Assembly (NCBI GenBank): GCA_903837525.1
Contig: CAILUU010000038.1
Coordinates: forward strand, 23,470-87,469
Reading direction: 5' to 3'
Source of the DNA: an uncultured Bacteroidota bacterium
GTDB taxonomy: Bacteria > Bacteroidota > Bacteroidia > Chitinophagales > Chitinophagaceae
DNA: 64,000 nucleotides
Part shown: piece by piece, positions 1 to 8,960 of the stretch
Layout of the letters: every line of letters starts with the position of its first letter
Numbering within the stretch: the first letter of the stretch is position 1
Translations under genes and position numbers: made by a program
Notes under the pieces: generated by a model
What the model was told of the DNA's origin: nothing
The model's input: only the letters and a program-made list of their open reading frames with translations
Database searches by the model: none

Positions 1-49
1 CATTAAAATTGTGCAGACTTCTAAAAGCCTTCACGTATAAAATTTTTAT

Positions 50-550
50 ATGAAAAAAACTAGTTTAGTAATACCGTCTTTTGTATTTGCAATTATAGCC
101 AATGCACAAATAACAAAAGTAGAAATAATGGCTACAGGCCTTACTTGCTCTATGTGTAGCAATGCAATAAATAAGCAGTTGAAAACAATAGATGAGGTAG
201 AAAACGTAGATATTGATTTGAACAAAAATCTGTTTATTGTACGTTTAAAAAACAACAATACCCTTTCTCCAAAAATGTTTAAGGACAAAGTAGAAAAAGC
301 AGGTTTTTTTGTTGGATCTATGGTGCTATTTATTAATTTTAGAAATCAAACTGTAGAAGACAATAAGCAAATAGATAAGTATATTTTTATTGATACAAAA
401 GCACAAACATTAAATGGTGTTGCCAAAGTAAGGGTATTAGATAAAGGTTATGTTACCACTAAAGAACACAAAAAATTGGTAAAGTCATTTGCAAAATATA
501 CAACGTACAGCAAAGACAATGAAGGTATTTTTCATTTAAAAACAATATAA
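50..550 (+). CDS. Secreted heavy-metal-associated (HMA) domain protein
   Basis: 166 aa. The N-terminus (Met-Lys-Lys, hydrophobic run, Ala-Asn-Ala before Gln at about residue 20) looks like a signal peptide, so the protein is probably periplasmic. Residues about 22-95 match an HMA fold with the metal site GLTCSMC (two Cys in CxxC), followed by the alternating pattern of the ferredoxin-like domain. The C-terminal ~70 residues match no domain I recognise. HMA domains bind Cu(I) or other soft metals; a secreted single-domain version could act as a metal trap or carrier. A barrel-like gene follows after 3 nt, so the two are probably co-transcribed. The metal is not determinable from sequence. The family call is good; the role is inference. 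Confidence 0.8.
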   Translation: MKKTSLVIPSFVFAIIANAQITKVEIMATGLTCSMCSNAINKQLKTIDEVENVDIDLNKNLFIVRLKNNNTLSPKMFKDKVEKAGFFVGSMVLFINFRNQTVEDNKQIDKYIFIDTKAQTLNGVAKVRVLDKGYVTTKEHKKLVKSFAKYTTYSKDNEGIFHLKTI

Positions 551-553
551 CAA

Positions 554-1363
554 ATGAAAAAAATAATCAGTATAATTTCTATTTTACTAACTTTTAAAGC
601 CAACGCTCAAGAGCTTTTTGTAATGACAGAACCTGCAAGTAATATGCCTACAGGGTCCATAGGCATAAGAGCAATGAATAGCTTTATGTACGAAAAAAAT
701 GGCACACTAAACTATCATGTTATGCCCGAGTTAATGTGGGGCATAAGTGCCAAATGGATGGTGCATGTACAAAGCTTTCATAGCAACCGAAGCACAGGAG
801 GTTTAAAAACAGAAGGCGGTAGTATTTATGCTAAATATCGGTTTTTTAGTAGCGATGATATACATAAACATTTTAGAATGGCATTTTATGGTAGGTATAG
901 TAAAAATAGAGCAGATTTGCACCAAGAAGAAATAGAAACAATGGGACACAACACCGGTTATGAAGGAGGCTTAGTTGCAACTAAGTTGGTAAATAAAGTG
1001 GCGGTAAGTTCATCGCTTAGTTATGAAAGAGCATTGGATAATAAGCCAGATTATAAATTTCCTTCTACACAAAGTAACAATGCTACCAACTACACATTAT
1101 CTATTGGTAAGTTAATGTATCCTAAAACATATACAAGCTTAAATCAAACCAACATAAACTTAATGTGTGAGTTTTTAGGGCAAACATTAAATCAAAACGG
1201 GAAGTCAAATTTAGATATAGTGCCATCGTTACAATTTATTATACGTAGCCAAGCCCGTATAGATGTTGCCTATCGAAAAGAATTATACAGTTCGATGACG
1301 AGGACAGCACCAAACGGATTTATGATAAAATTCGAATACACTTTTTTTAATGTAACAAAATAA
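554..1363 (+). CDS. Putative outer-membrane or secreted protein of unknown family
   Basis: 269 aa beginning with a short signal peptide (MKKIISIISILL..., cleavage near Ala-Asn-Ala-Gln). The remainder is rich in alternating hydrophobic/polar stretches and aromatic residues, as in a small beta-barrel, and it ends in a short aromatic-containing strand (EYTFFNVTK). It starts 3 nt after the HMA-domain gene, so they form a two-gene unit. Pairing of a periplasmic metal-binding protein with a barrel suggests a role in metal traffic, but I do not recognise the family and infer this only from context. A non-barrel periplasmic protein is an alternative. Confidence 0.55.
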   Translation: MKKIISIISILLTFKANAQELFVMTEPASNMPTGSIGIRAMNSFMYEKNGTLNYHVMPELMWGISAKWMVHVQSFHSNRSTGGLKTEGGSIYAKYRFFSSDDIHKHFRMAFYGRYSKNRADLHQEEIETMGHNTGYEGGLVATKLVNKVAVSSSLSYERALDNKPDYKFPSTQSNNATNYTLSIGKLMYPKTYTSLNQTNINLMCEFLGQTLNQNGKSNLDIVPSLQFIIRSQARIDVAYRKELYSSMTRTAPNGFMIKFEYTFFNVTK

Positions 1364-1429
1364 AAAACCACGTCTAGAGTTTAAAAAGGAAATATTCTTT
1401 TATTACGCTAATTTATATTTCAATCTCCC

Positions 1430-1437
1430 TACATTTG
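1430..1437 (+). promoter_or_regulatory. Candidate Bacteroidota -7 promoter element (TACATTTG)
   Basis: Matches the TAnnTTTG -7 consensus of the Bacteroidota primary sigma factor and lies just before the cobalamin riboswitch, where transcription of the leader would begin. No clear -33 TTG element is visible. Confidence 0.55.
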
Positions 1438-1440
1438 CAA

Positions 1441-1655
1441 CAGATTTGGTTTTCGATTGTCAAAATCGGAATTAAAAGGGAATCCTGTTAAAATCAGGAG
1501 CTATCCCCGTAGCTGTAAAACCCCAACCCCTCTTCCTTCGGCTTTGCTTAGGAGGGGCTTTTGGTTTCTAACTAATAAACCACTGTTCATTAACTAAAAT
1601 TGAATGGGAAGGAAGTTAGAAATGGGTTAAGCCAGAAGACCTGCCAGGCCTATAA
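1441..1655 (+). ncRNA. Cobalamin (adenosylcobalamin-type) riboswitch
   Basis: Several conserved blocks of the cobalamin riboswitch occur in order: the AAAAGGGAATC block (about 1475-1485), the short hairpin CCTGTTAAAATCAGG, the core CTATCCCCGTAGCTGTAA (about 1501-1518), and the B12 box GCCAGAAGACCTGCC (1631-1645). An optional stem is extended here by a C/G-rich hairpin in which CCAA and CCCCTC (1523-1532) pair with GAGGGG and TTGG (1552-1564). It precedes a BtuB-like TonB receptor by about 130 nt. The family is known to repress B12 uptake genes when cobalamin is abundant. The 1656-1783 leader holds small hairpins (CTTTC-GGGT-GAAAG; GCC-GTAA-GGC) that may be part of the expression platform. Exact ends are approximate. 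Confidence 0.93.
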
Positions 1656-1783
1656 ACAATCATTCAAAGCTTTCGGGTGAAAGGCATGAAGTTTAAAAGC
1701 CGTAAGGCATTTACATTTCGCCGTAGTTGATTTTCTTCAATTACATTTTTCCAGAAAGCAGTCACAAAAAAATTTTTCAAAAA

Positions 1784-3730
1784 ATGAAAAAGAAAATTTT
1801 TATTGCGGCTGCTGTACTTATCAGTAGTTACGCACAAGCACAAGACAGTACCAAACTTTTAGATGAAGTGGTTATTACGGCCACAAAATTCCCGTTAAAA
1901 ACTTCTGCTACGGGTAAAGTATTAAATGTAATTACGCAAGAGGAATTACAAAAAGCAGGTGGTAGAGATATTACACAACTGATTACCGAAAAAACTGGAG
2001 TGTATATCAATGGCTTTAATAGTAATATTGGAAAAGATAAAAGTGTGTATGTACGAGGAGCAAACCCAGCCTTTACTTTAATTACTATTGATGGCATACC
2101 AGTATATGATGCAAGTGGCATTGGGGGTAATTTTGATTTACGCAATATGGCTATTGATAATGTTGAACGAATTGAAATTTTAAAAGGCAGCCAAAGTACA
2201 TTGTATGGTAGCGATGCTATAGCTGGTGTAATAAATATAATTACAAAGAAAGGGGGTACTAAAGCGCTTGGTGTAAATGGCTTAGCAAGCTATGGTAGCA
2301 ACAATACTTTTAGAGGAAATATGGGTGTAAATGGCACAAAAGATAAAATTGATTATTCTGTTAACTATTCTAATACAACAACAAAAGGAATAAACGAAAC
2401 AATATCTGTAAATGGGGATAGAGATGGGTATAATCAAAATAGTATACAAGCTAATATAGGGTTTAAACCTACTAATAAAGTGTATTTACAACCATTTTTT
2501 AGATACACACAAGTAAACGGAGATATTGACCAAGGCGCTTTTACAGATGAACAAGACTATACCTACAAACAAAAAAGTACACAATTAGGTATTAAATCAG
2601 CTGTTGACTTAAATAAAGGAAAACTAAATATTTTATATAGTCACAATATTATTGATAGAGTATTTATTGATGATAGTATTAAAAGCAGAAATGGTTTTGA
2701 TGCCTACAGTAAAGGAGCTTATAAAGGTAAGGAGCATTATATTGAAGCCTTTGCAGGGATTGATCTTAACAAGACCGTTAAACTAACAGTGGGTGGAGAT
2801 TTTAGAGCATCTAATAGCGATCAATTGTATAACTCAATAGGTTTTTTTGGTCCATTTAAAACAGCATTAGGGAAAGACAGTTTAAAACAAAACCAAGTAG
2901 GTTTATACGTTGCTGCAACTATTGCTACACAAAAAGGGTTTAATATAGAGTTTGGTAATCGTTTAAATATTCACTCGGAGTACGGAAGTAATTATGTATT
3001 TAATATTAATCCCTCTTACTTAATAAATAATAAAGTAAAATTATTTACAAACTTATCAAGTGGTTACAGAGTGCCCTCTTTATATCAATTATACAGCGAG
3101 TATGGTAATAAACAATTAAAGCCAGAGGCTTCCTTAAATACTGAACTTGGTGTACAATACTTTAGTAAGAATAATCAATTTAATGCAAGAGTGGTTTATT
3201 ATAATAGAACGATTAAAGATGTAATGTTCTTCTATTTTAATTCAACAACATTTCAAGCTCAATATATAAATCAAGATAAACAAAAAGATAATGGTTTGGA
3301 ATTAGAAGCAGCGTACACAGGAGTAAAAAATTTATCGTTAAAAGGCTTTTTTAATTTTGTAGATGGAAATATCAGTACTAAAACAGGCGCAGGAAAAGAT
3401 ACAACATTCTTTAATTTGCTACGCAGGCCAAAAACTAGCTTTGGTTTAAACATTGGCTATCAGGTTACCAAACAACTCTATGTTAGCACTAATATTGCTG
3501 CATTTGGCAAAAGAGAAGATGCTTATTTTGATAACACAACATTTACTACAAAATATGTTACACTACAAAACTATGCGTTACTTAATTTATATACCCAATT
3601 CTCTTTTAATAAAAACAAGGTCACTGTCTTTGTTGATGTAAGAAATATTTTAGATAGCGGTTATATAGAAGTAAGTGGCTACAATGCTTTAGGTACGACC
3701 TTCTTTGGTGGGGTTCGCTTTAATTTTTAA
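1784..3730 (+). CDS. btuB: TonB-dependent receptor, BtuB-like cobalamin transporter
   Basis: 648 aa with the start at the ATG that opens a good signal peptide (MKKKIFIAAAV..., AQAQ); an in-frame upstream extension at 1727 has no signal character. A TonB box-like DEVVITAT follows the signal, then a plug domain (about residues 45-155, with VERIEILKGSQSTLYG and AGVINIITKK), then a ~22-strand barrel ending in the aromatic terminus FGGVRFNF. The length fits BtuB/vitamin receptors rather than the larger SusC class. The cobalamin riboswitch immediately upstream identifies the substrate as cobalamin or a corrinoid. It imports B12 across the outer membrane using TonB energy. No periplasmic or ABC components (btuFCD) lie in this window. 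Confidence 0.9.
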   Translation: MKKKIFIAAAVLISSYAQAQDSTKLLDEVVITATKFPLKTSATGKVLNVITQEELQKAGGRDITQLITEKTGVYINGFNSNIGKDKSVYVRGANPAFTLITIDGIPVYDASGIGGNFDLRNMAIDNVERIEILKGSQSTLYGSDAIAGVINIITKKGGTKALGVNGLASYGSNNTFRGNMGVNGTKDKIDYSVNYSNTTTKGINETISVNGDRDGYNQNSIQANIGFKPTNKVYLQPFFRYTQVNGDIDQGAFTDEQDYTYKQKSTQLGIKSAVDLNKGKLNILYSHNIIDRVFIDDSIKSRNGFDAYSKGAYKGKEHYIEAFAGIDLNKTVKLTVGGDFRASNSDQLYNSIGFFGPFKTALGKDSLKQNQVGLYVAATIATQKGFNIEFGNRLNIHSEYGSNYVFNINPSYLINNKVKLFTNLSSGYRVPSLYQLYSEYGNKQLKPEASLNTELGVQYFSKNNQFNARVVYYNRTIKDVMFFYFNSTTFQAQYINQDKQKDNGLELEAAYTGVKNLSLKGFFNFVDGNISTKTGAGKDTTFFNLLRRPKTSFGLNIGYQVTKQLYVSTNIAAFGKREDAYFDNTTFTTKYVTLQNYALLNLYTQFSFNKNKVTVFVDVRNILDSGYIEVSGYNALGTTFFGGVRFNF

Positions 3731-3732
3731 CT

Positions 3733-3933
3733 ATGAGTTTACACGAAATAAAATATTGCCCATCTTGTAATCAAAAATTTGAGTGTAAAGTGGGTAGTAT
3801 TTATTTATGCCAATGCAGCACTATTAAGCTATCTGAGAAAGAAAAAAATTATGTCGAAAATAAATATTCGGACTGCCTTTGCATAAATTGTTTGCAAAAA
3901 ATTAAAGTACAATTAAGTAAGGGTAAAAATTAA
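3733..3933 (+). CDS. Small cysteine-rich CWC-family protein
   Basis: 66 aa, no signal peptide. Cysteines occur as CPSC (near residue 9), a CQC pair, and a CLCINC cluster, the pattern of the Cys_rich_CWC family, which probably binds zinc or another metal. It starts 2 nt after the BtuB-like receptor stop and so belongs to the riboswitch-controlled transcript. Family members have no defined function known to me. The position suggests an accessory role in corrinoid uptake or use, but that is inference. Confidence 0.75.
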   Translation: MSLHEIKYCPSCNQKFECKVGSIYLCQCSTIKLSEKEKNYVENKYSDCLCINCLQKIKVQLSKGKN

Positions 3934-3982
3934 GTTTTAGCTATCAAAACCTAATAAGTATAACATTTACAAAATCCCCTTT

Positions 3983-3990
3983 TATCTTTG
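3983..3990 (+). promoter_or_regulatory. Candidate -7 promoter element (TATCTTTG)
   Basis: Matches TAnnTTTG, 15 nt before the marC start codon, giving a short leader typical of Bacteroidota. Confidence 0.5.
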
Positions 3991-4005
3991 TAAAAATTAG
4001 CAGAT

Positions 4006-4596
4006 ATGAATTTTAGCGAAATAGCATTCAAAGAAATACTAACCGTGTCATTTACTTTGTTTGCAGTAATTGATATGCTAGGCTCTATACCTATTTTAGC
4101 AGCACTTAGAGAAAAAATGGGCGGAGTAATAAAATCAGGTCAGGCTACTTTTACTAGTGGAGGTTTGATGATTTTGTTTTTGTTTTTAGGGCAAGAGTTT
4201 TTAAAAGTGCTTGGGTTAGATGTTAAAAGCTTTGCAGTTGCTGGTAGTATAGTTATTTTTATTTTGGGGTTAGAAATGGTGCTTGGCTTAGAATTTTTTA
4301 AACCAGATAAAAATGCTAAAAGTGGAAATATTGTGCCAATAGCCTTTCCATTAATTGCAGGTAGCGGTACCCTTACTACTATAATGAGTTTAAAAGCCAA
4401 CTATGCAGATGCTAATATTTTAATAGGTATCTTAATAAATTGTATTGTAATTTATTTAGTATTAGCCTCGTTAAAGTGGATTGAAAAAGTACTTGGACCC
4501 AATGGGATGGCTGTTGTACGTAAATTTTTTGGTGTAATACTTATCGCAATTGCGGTAAAAATATTTGGTAGTAATATTGTAAAGTTTAGTACGTGA
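4006..4596 (+). CDS. MarC family integral membrane protein
   Basis: 196 aa, close to the usual family length, with about six hydrophobic segments. The N-terminal block FTLFAVIDMLGSIPI corresponds to the conserved first segment of MarC/UPF0056 proteins (VDPLGNIPIF in many), and PIAFPLIAGSGTLTTIM matches the conserved PLAxPLxxGPGxI region. It is an inner-membrane protein of unresolved function; the old link to multiple antibiotic resistance has not held up. It has its own candidate promoter and is separated by 72 nt from the B12 transcript. Confidence 0.88.
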   Translation: MNFSEIAFKEILTVSFTLFAVIDMLGSIPILAALREKMGGVIKSGQATFTSGGLMILFLFLGQEFLKVLGLDVKSFAVAGSIVIFILGLEMVLGLEFFKPDKNAKSGNIVPIAFPLIAGSGTLTTIMSLKANYADANILIGILINCIVIYLVLASLKWIEKVLGPNGMAVVRKFFGVILIAIAVKIFGSNIVKFST

Positions 4597-4679
4597 TAAA
4601 GTATACGATTTGGGATATAGGGGTGTCGTAAATAATAAGGCATTACTTAACATCGTACATCAACCATCCTACATCACTT

Positions 4680-4751
4680 GGCTCTTTAGTTTAATGGATA
4701 AAATTTCAGATTCCGATTCTGAAGATACAGGTTCGATTCCTGTAGGGGCTA
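4680..4751 (+). tRNA. tRNA-Arg (anticodon CCG)
   Basis: A full cloverleaf can be folded. The acceptor stem GGCTCTT pairs with AGGGGCT (including G-U pairs). The D-stem is GTTT/AAAT, the anticodon stem TCAGA/TCTGA encloses loop TTCCGAT with anticodon CCG, and the T-arm is ACAGG-TTCGATT-CCTGT. The discriminator is A at 4751. The CCA end is not encoded and must be added enzymatically. It reads CGG codons. Confidence 0.93.
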
Positions 4752-4752
4752 C

Positions 4753-4790
4753 AAAAAAGCCATTCAATTTAAATGAATGGCTTTTTATTT
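4753..4790. terminator. Bidirectional intrinsic terminator
   Basis: AAAAAAGCCATTCA and TGAATGGCTTTTTA form a stem with a 7-nt loop, with A- and T-tracts on both sides. It ends tRNA-Arg transcription on the plus strand and the acyl-CoA ligase on the minus strand. Confidence 0.85.
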
Positions 4791-6570
4791 AACTATAAAT
4801 TCGTTCAATAGCCTCTTTATATTTTTCCATAATTACTTTTCGTTTTAGTTTAAGTGTTGGTGTTAGTTCACCAGTATCTACGGTCCATTCATTTGGGAGT
4901 AATTCAAATTTTTTAACTTGCTCTACATGGTTAAAAAATTTATTAAAAGAGTCTATCAACTCTCTGTAAAGTGCTAAAACTTTTGGATTATGTATAGCAT
5001 CTTCGGGGGTGGTAAAAGGAATATCTTTATGCCTCATCCACTCCTGTAAGCTAGGGAAAGAAGGTACAATTAAAGCCCCAACAAATTTTTGCTCTGCACC
5101 AATAATGATCATTTGCTCAACAAAAGGACTTTCTTTCATTTTATTTTCAATAGGAGATGGGGCAACATATTTCCCGCCACTTGTTTTAAATAACTCTTTT
5201 TTTCGATCGGTAATTTTTAAATACTTGCCATCTTCAAGCACTCCAATATCTCCGGTATGTAACCATCCATCTATAATCGTTTCGGCATTTAATTCGGGGC
5301 GTTTATAATAACCCAGCATTACACTTGGCCCTTTTACACAAATTTCACCATCGGCTTCTAACTTTATCTCTTGCCCAACAATACATGGACCAACAGTGCC
5401 TATTCTTAAATCGTTTTTTGGGTTTACAGTAATTACTGGCGAATTTTCAGTTGGGCCATATCCTTCTCTAATGGGTATTTTTGCGGCATTAAAAACTCTT
5501 AATAAACGTAACTGGCAAGCAGCACCTCCTGTAATTATTAATTCAACATTTCCGCCTAATCCTTCTCTCCATTTGCTAAATACAAGTTTATTAGCAATGC
5601 CTAATTGTATTTTATACCAAGCACTTTTTCCTCTGGTATCATACTGGTCACCTAAAGCCAAACTCCAATCAAATAGTTTTCTTTTAATACCCGTTAGCGC
5701 TGTGCCTTTAGCAACAATTTTTTCATATACCTTTTCTAATAATCTAGGTACAGTTGTAAATAAATTAGGTTTCACTTCTTTTATATCATCTCCAATGGTT
5801 TCTAAACTCTGTGCATAATAAATACTATTTGCACTGGAGATGTATATGTAGCTCACCATTCGCTCAAAAATATGGTTGAGCGGTAAAAAACTTAATGCTT
5901 TTTTAGTACTATCTACTTCAAAAGGAAAGCTTTTTTTTGCATTAAGCACATTGCTAACAATATTGCTGTGGCTAAGCATTACGCCTTTAGGTGTTCCTGT
6001 AGTACCGCTTGTATAAATAATGGTGGCACAATTTTGTGGTACTATTTCGCTTTTAATTTTTGTTAAGGTAGCTATCTTTTCTGGTGTTGGTTCTTGCAAC
6101 ATTTCTTCCCAGTAGGTGGAGCCCTCTAGTTTATCAAAGCAATAAATTGTTTTTAAACTTGACACTTTATTTTTTATACTATTGGTTTTAGCTAAAATTT
6201 CTTCATCGCTAACAAAAGCATATTTTACTTCAGCATCATTAAAAATAAATTCTAACTCCGTTACATTGGTTGTAGGGTAAATAGGGCAAAGGCAAACTCC
6301 AACTTGTTGGCATGCAATATCTAACATTAACCACTCTGGCCTGTTTTTACTTATTAAGGCAATTTTATCTTGTTGCTCAACAGGAATATTATTTCCACCA
6401 CCAATACCAAGGGCTAATAAGCCTAGGCTTAATTTATCTACGGTATCTTTTACTTCTTGTGTACTATACAGTCTCCAGCTGCCATTTTCTTTTGCCGCAA
6501 ACATATCTGGCTTAGGAAAATTGGTTAATTGGTGTTGTAAAAAGTTAAATAAGCAATCTGTGTAATTCAT
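4789..6570 (-). CDS. Long-chain fatty-acid-CoA ligase (AMP-forming)
   Basis: 593 aa. It has the AMP-binding signature IIYTSGTTGTPKGVML (about residues 184-199), the GYGPTENSP loop, GWLHTGDIG, and ITDRKKELFKTSGGKYV with the C-terminal hinge. The length and the GGKYVAPSPIE block are those of long-chain ligases of the FadD15/ACSL type. It activates free fatty acids to acyl-CoA through an acyl-adenylate, feeding beta-oxidation or lipid synthesis. It is apparently monocistronic, ending at the shared terminator after tRNA-Arg. The chain-length preference cannot be read from sequence. Confidence 0.9.
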   Translation of the reverse strand: MNYTDCLFNFLQHQLTNFPKPDMFAAKENGSWRLYSTQEVKDTVDKLSLGLLALGIGGGNNIPVEQQDKIALISKNRPEWLMLDIACQQVGVCLCPIYPTTNVTELEFIFNDAEVKYAFVSDEEILAKTNSIKNKVSSLKTIYCFDKLEGSTYWEEMLQEPTPEKIATLTKIKSEIVPQNCATIIYTSGTTGTPKGVMLSHSNIVSNVLNAKKSFPFEVDSTKKALSFLPLNHIFERMVSYIYISSANSIYYAQSLETIGDDIKEVKPNLFTTVPRLLEKVYEKIVAKGTALTGIKRKLFDWSLALGDQYDTRGKSAWYKIQLGIANKLVFSKWREGLGGNVELIITGGAACQLRLLRVFNAAKIPIREGYGPTENSPVITVNPKNDLRIGTVGPCIVGQEIKLEADGEICVKGPSVMLGYYKRPELNAETIIDGWLHTGDIGVLEDGKYLKITDRKKELFKTSGGKYVAPSPIENKMKESPFVEQMIIIGAEQKFVGALIVPSFPSLQEWMRHKDIPFTTPEDAIHNPKVLALYRELIDSFNKFFNHVEQVKKFELLPNEWTVDTGELTPTLKLKRKVIMEKYKEAIERIYS

Positions 6571-6601
6571 ATATAATCGTTATGTATCTAAGGTAATAAA
6601 A

Positions 6602-6634
6602 AAAAGCCATCTTACTTCAATTAGGATAGCTTTT
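6602..6634 (-). terminator. Probable terminator after the TPR gene
   Basis: AAAAGC...GCTTTT with a further ATCT/GGAT pairing forms an imperfect hairpin between the TPR gene and the acyl-CoA ligase. On the minus strand it is followed by a T-rich run. Confidence 0.45.
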
Positions 6635-6660
6635 ACTATAGTTTTATTTGCGTAATATAC

Positions 6661-7659
6661 TTATTTATAATACTCTCCGCTAGGGACTTTAAAAATTCGG
6701 CCTCGATGAAAACGATTCATTTCTTCGTATTCGCTAGAATGGGTGGTTGTCCAATTTTGATAGGCAGGTAAATTATTTGCAGCCGTAAATATCCATTGAT
6801 TATAGGCTTCAAAAACTCCTTCTTGTAATAATTGTTTTTGCCAATCGAATAAACGGTAAGGGAATTTAGTGCCAAAATCATTAAACCAATCTAAAACAAA
6901 ACGGGTACGAAGCATAATTAACGACTCAGTATTTATGCCAGATGAAATTACGCTGAACTGTTTAAAAACAGTTTGTAAAAAAGCCTGTACAAAAGGGCTA
7001 TTATCATTTTTATTTTTTTCTACATCGGCATCTACAAAAAGTTTTTTATAGCTGTCTAATAAGATGTTTTTTATTTCGGGAGATGAGGTACTCATGGGTT
7101 CCATATTTAAAAAGATTTCTCCATAAATAATACTCCACACTTTATCGGTACTAAAATAATAATACTTACTAGCATTAAAATAATTTTTAGAAAAACTTGG
7201 AGCAACTTCTATGCCTTTTTCCCACATTTTAATTGCTTCGTAACTTTTTTGTGCCCACATTAATTTGCCTAACTCATTATATAAAGATCCACTAGTAGGA
7301 AATTTTTTTATTCCTTTTTTGTATAATTTTTCACACTCTTTAGGATCATCATTGGCTAATAAAATATCACCGGCTATTTGATAACATTTATCATCTGCAT
7401 CTTCTCTATCTAACAATGGCTTCATGGTTTCCATTGCTTTTTTAGTATTGTTGCTAAAGTAATAATTGAGCGATAAATCTTTTGCTATATCAATATTACT
7501 TGGCTGTAAACTAAGAGCTTTATTCAATACAATAATGGCATTAGCATAATCGCCTTGTATCATAAAAGTACGACCAGTTTCATGCAGCTGTGCAGCATCT
7601 TGGCAATAACTTACCGCTATTGAAAAGGTTAATAAAATACAGGCAACTATTTTTTTCAT
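6661..7659 (-). CDS. Secreted tetratricopeptide-repeat protein
   Basis: 332 aa. The N-terminal signal peptide (MKKIVACILLTFSIAVSYCQ) is followed by TPR units over roughly residues 24-180, for example GDYANAIIVLNKALSLQPSN and the repeat near LYNELGKLMWAQKSYEAI. The C-terminal ~150 residues have no recognised fold and end in a Gly/Tyr tail. TPRs mediate protein-protein contacts, and the signal suggests a periplasmic or outer-membrane-facing location. It lies 25 nt downstream of the DUF1015 gene and is probably co-transcribed with it and serC. The Cys before Gln in VSYCQ makes a lipoprotein possible but the lipobox is poor. Confidence 0.75.
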   Translation of the reverse strand: MKKIVACILLTFSIAVSYCQDAAQLHETGRTFMIQGDYANAIIVLNKALSLQPSNIDIAKDLSLNYYFSNNTKKAMETMKPLLDREDADDKCYQIAGDILLANDDPKECEKLYKKGIKKFPTSGSLYNELGKLMWAQKSYEAIKMWEKGIEVAPSFSKNYFNASKYYYFSTDKVWSIIYGEIFLNMEPMSTSSPEIKNILLDSYKKLFVDADVEKNKNDNSPFVQAFLQTVFKQFSVISSGINTESLIMLRTRFVLDWFNDFGTKFPYRLFDWQKQLLQEGVFEAYNQWIFTAANNLPAYQNWTTTHSSEYEEMNRFHRGRIFKVPSGEYYK

Positions 7660-7684
7660 GTACTAAAGATACAACCCAAAAACA

Positions 7685-8917
7685 TTACGCTGTAATTAGG
7701 TGTGTTAATAATCCGTCTCTTAATTTAGGTTCAAACCAAGTGCTTTTTGGAGGCATTACATTACCGCTATCGGCTATATCAAATAATTGCTCAAGACTTA
7801 CGGGGTAAAGGCTAAATGCCACCACCATTTCACCACTGTTCACTCTTTTTTCTAATTCGGCCAATCCTCTAATTCCACCCACAAAATCAATACGCTTATC
7901 GGTGCGTTGGTCGGCTATACCTAAAATGGGCTCTAAAATATTATTACTTAAAATAGTTATATCTAAAATGCCAATGGGGTCTGTTGTAAACGTATTTTCT
8001 TTAGAGGTTAGTTTGTACCACTGATTATTTAAATATAGACCAAACTCATGTAAGTTTTTTGGAGAAAAGGCTGTACTTACTTTTTCGCAATCAAACTTCT
8101 CTTCAATTTTTTTTAAAAAATCTGCTTCGTTTAAACCATTTAAATCTTTTACTACTCTATTATAATCCATTATTTTTAACTGGTTAGATGGAAACAACGT
8201 TGTTAAAAAATAATTTGCTTCTTCCGTTGCATCGTTACCTAAAACAGCTTTCACTTTTGCAGCACTTGCTGCTCTATGGTGCCCATCGGCAATATAAGTG
8301 CAAGGTACCTGCTCACTAAAAATGGTGGTAATGTTTTCTATCGAGGTTTCTTCATTTACAATCCAAATAGTGTGTTGTATTCCATCGTCTGCAGTAAAAT
8401 CGTATACCGGGCTTTTGTCTTTTTTCCAATCCTCTATTAAGGTATCTAAGTCTGCTACGTTTTTATAGGCTAAAAAAACATTACCCGTTTGTGCCCCAAT
8501 AGTCCTCATGTGGTCAATTCTATCTTTCTCTTTTTCGGGCCTTGTAAACTCATGTTTTTTTATCAAATTATTTTCATAATCATCTATACTGCTAGTAGCC
8601 ACTAAACCAGTTTGGCTTCTTCCATTCATGATTAATTGATAGATGTAATAGCAAGGTTTACTTTCTTTAAATAAAATATTACGACTAATAAAAGCATCTA
8701 AATTTTCTTTGGCTTTATCGTACACTAGTTGAGCGTGTATATCAATATCATCTGCCAAGCCAATTTCGCTTTTTGTTATGTGTAAAAAAGAAGCCGGGTT
8801 GCCTTGTGCTTCAATTTTAGCCTCAGCACTATTTAAAACATCGTAAGGCTTACTAGCTACTTGTTTAGCTAATTGTGCTTCTGGCCTTAATGATGCAAAG
8901 GGTTTTATATTACTCAT
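7685..8917 (-). CDS. DUF1015 family protein
   Basis: 410 aa spanning a full DUF1015 domain. It has an N-terminal FASLRPEAQLAKQVASKPYDVL block, a central YIADGHHRAASAAK motif that is the family hallmark, and the conserved C-terminal KRIDFVGG and GNVMPPKSTWFEPKL blocks. The biochemical function is not established. In Bacteroidota the gene is commonly found next to serC or serA, as here (43 nt from serC), which suggests a link to serine metabolism. It has its own candidate -7 element at 8941-8948. The domain call is firm; the role is unknown. Confidence 0.88.
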   Translation of the reverse strand: MSNIKPFASLRPEAQLAKQVASKPYDVLNSAEAKIEAQGNPASFLHITKSEIGLADDIDIHAQLVYDKAKENLDAFISRNILFKESKPCYYIYQLIMNGRSQTGLVATSSIDDYENNLIKKHEFTRPEKEKDRIDHMRTIGAQTGNVFLAYKNVADLDTLIEDWKKDKSPVYDFTADDGIQHTIWIVNEETSIENITTIFSEQVPCTYIADGHHRAASAAKVKAVLGNDATEEANYFLTTLFPSNQLKIMDYNRVVKDLNGLNEADFLKKIEEKFDCEKVSTAFSPKNLHEFGLYLNNQWYKLTSKENTFTTDPIGILDITILSNNILEPILGIADQRTDKRIDFVGGIRGLAELEKRVNSGEMVVAFSLYPVSLEQLFDIADSGNVMPPKSTWFEPKLRDGLLTHLITA

Positions 8918-8940
8918 TCTGGATTAGGGTTTCTTAGCTG

Positions 8941-8948
8941 CAAAAATA
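8941..8948 (-). promoter_or_regulatory. Candidate -7 promoter element for the DUF1015 gene
   Basis: The minus strand reads TATTTTTG, matching TAnnTTTG, 23 nt before the start codon. Confidence 0.45.
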
Positions 8949-8960
8949 CACCAAATAATT

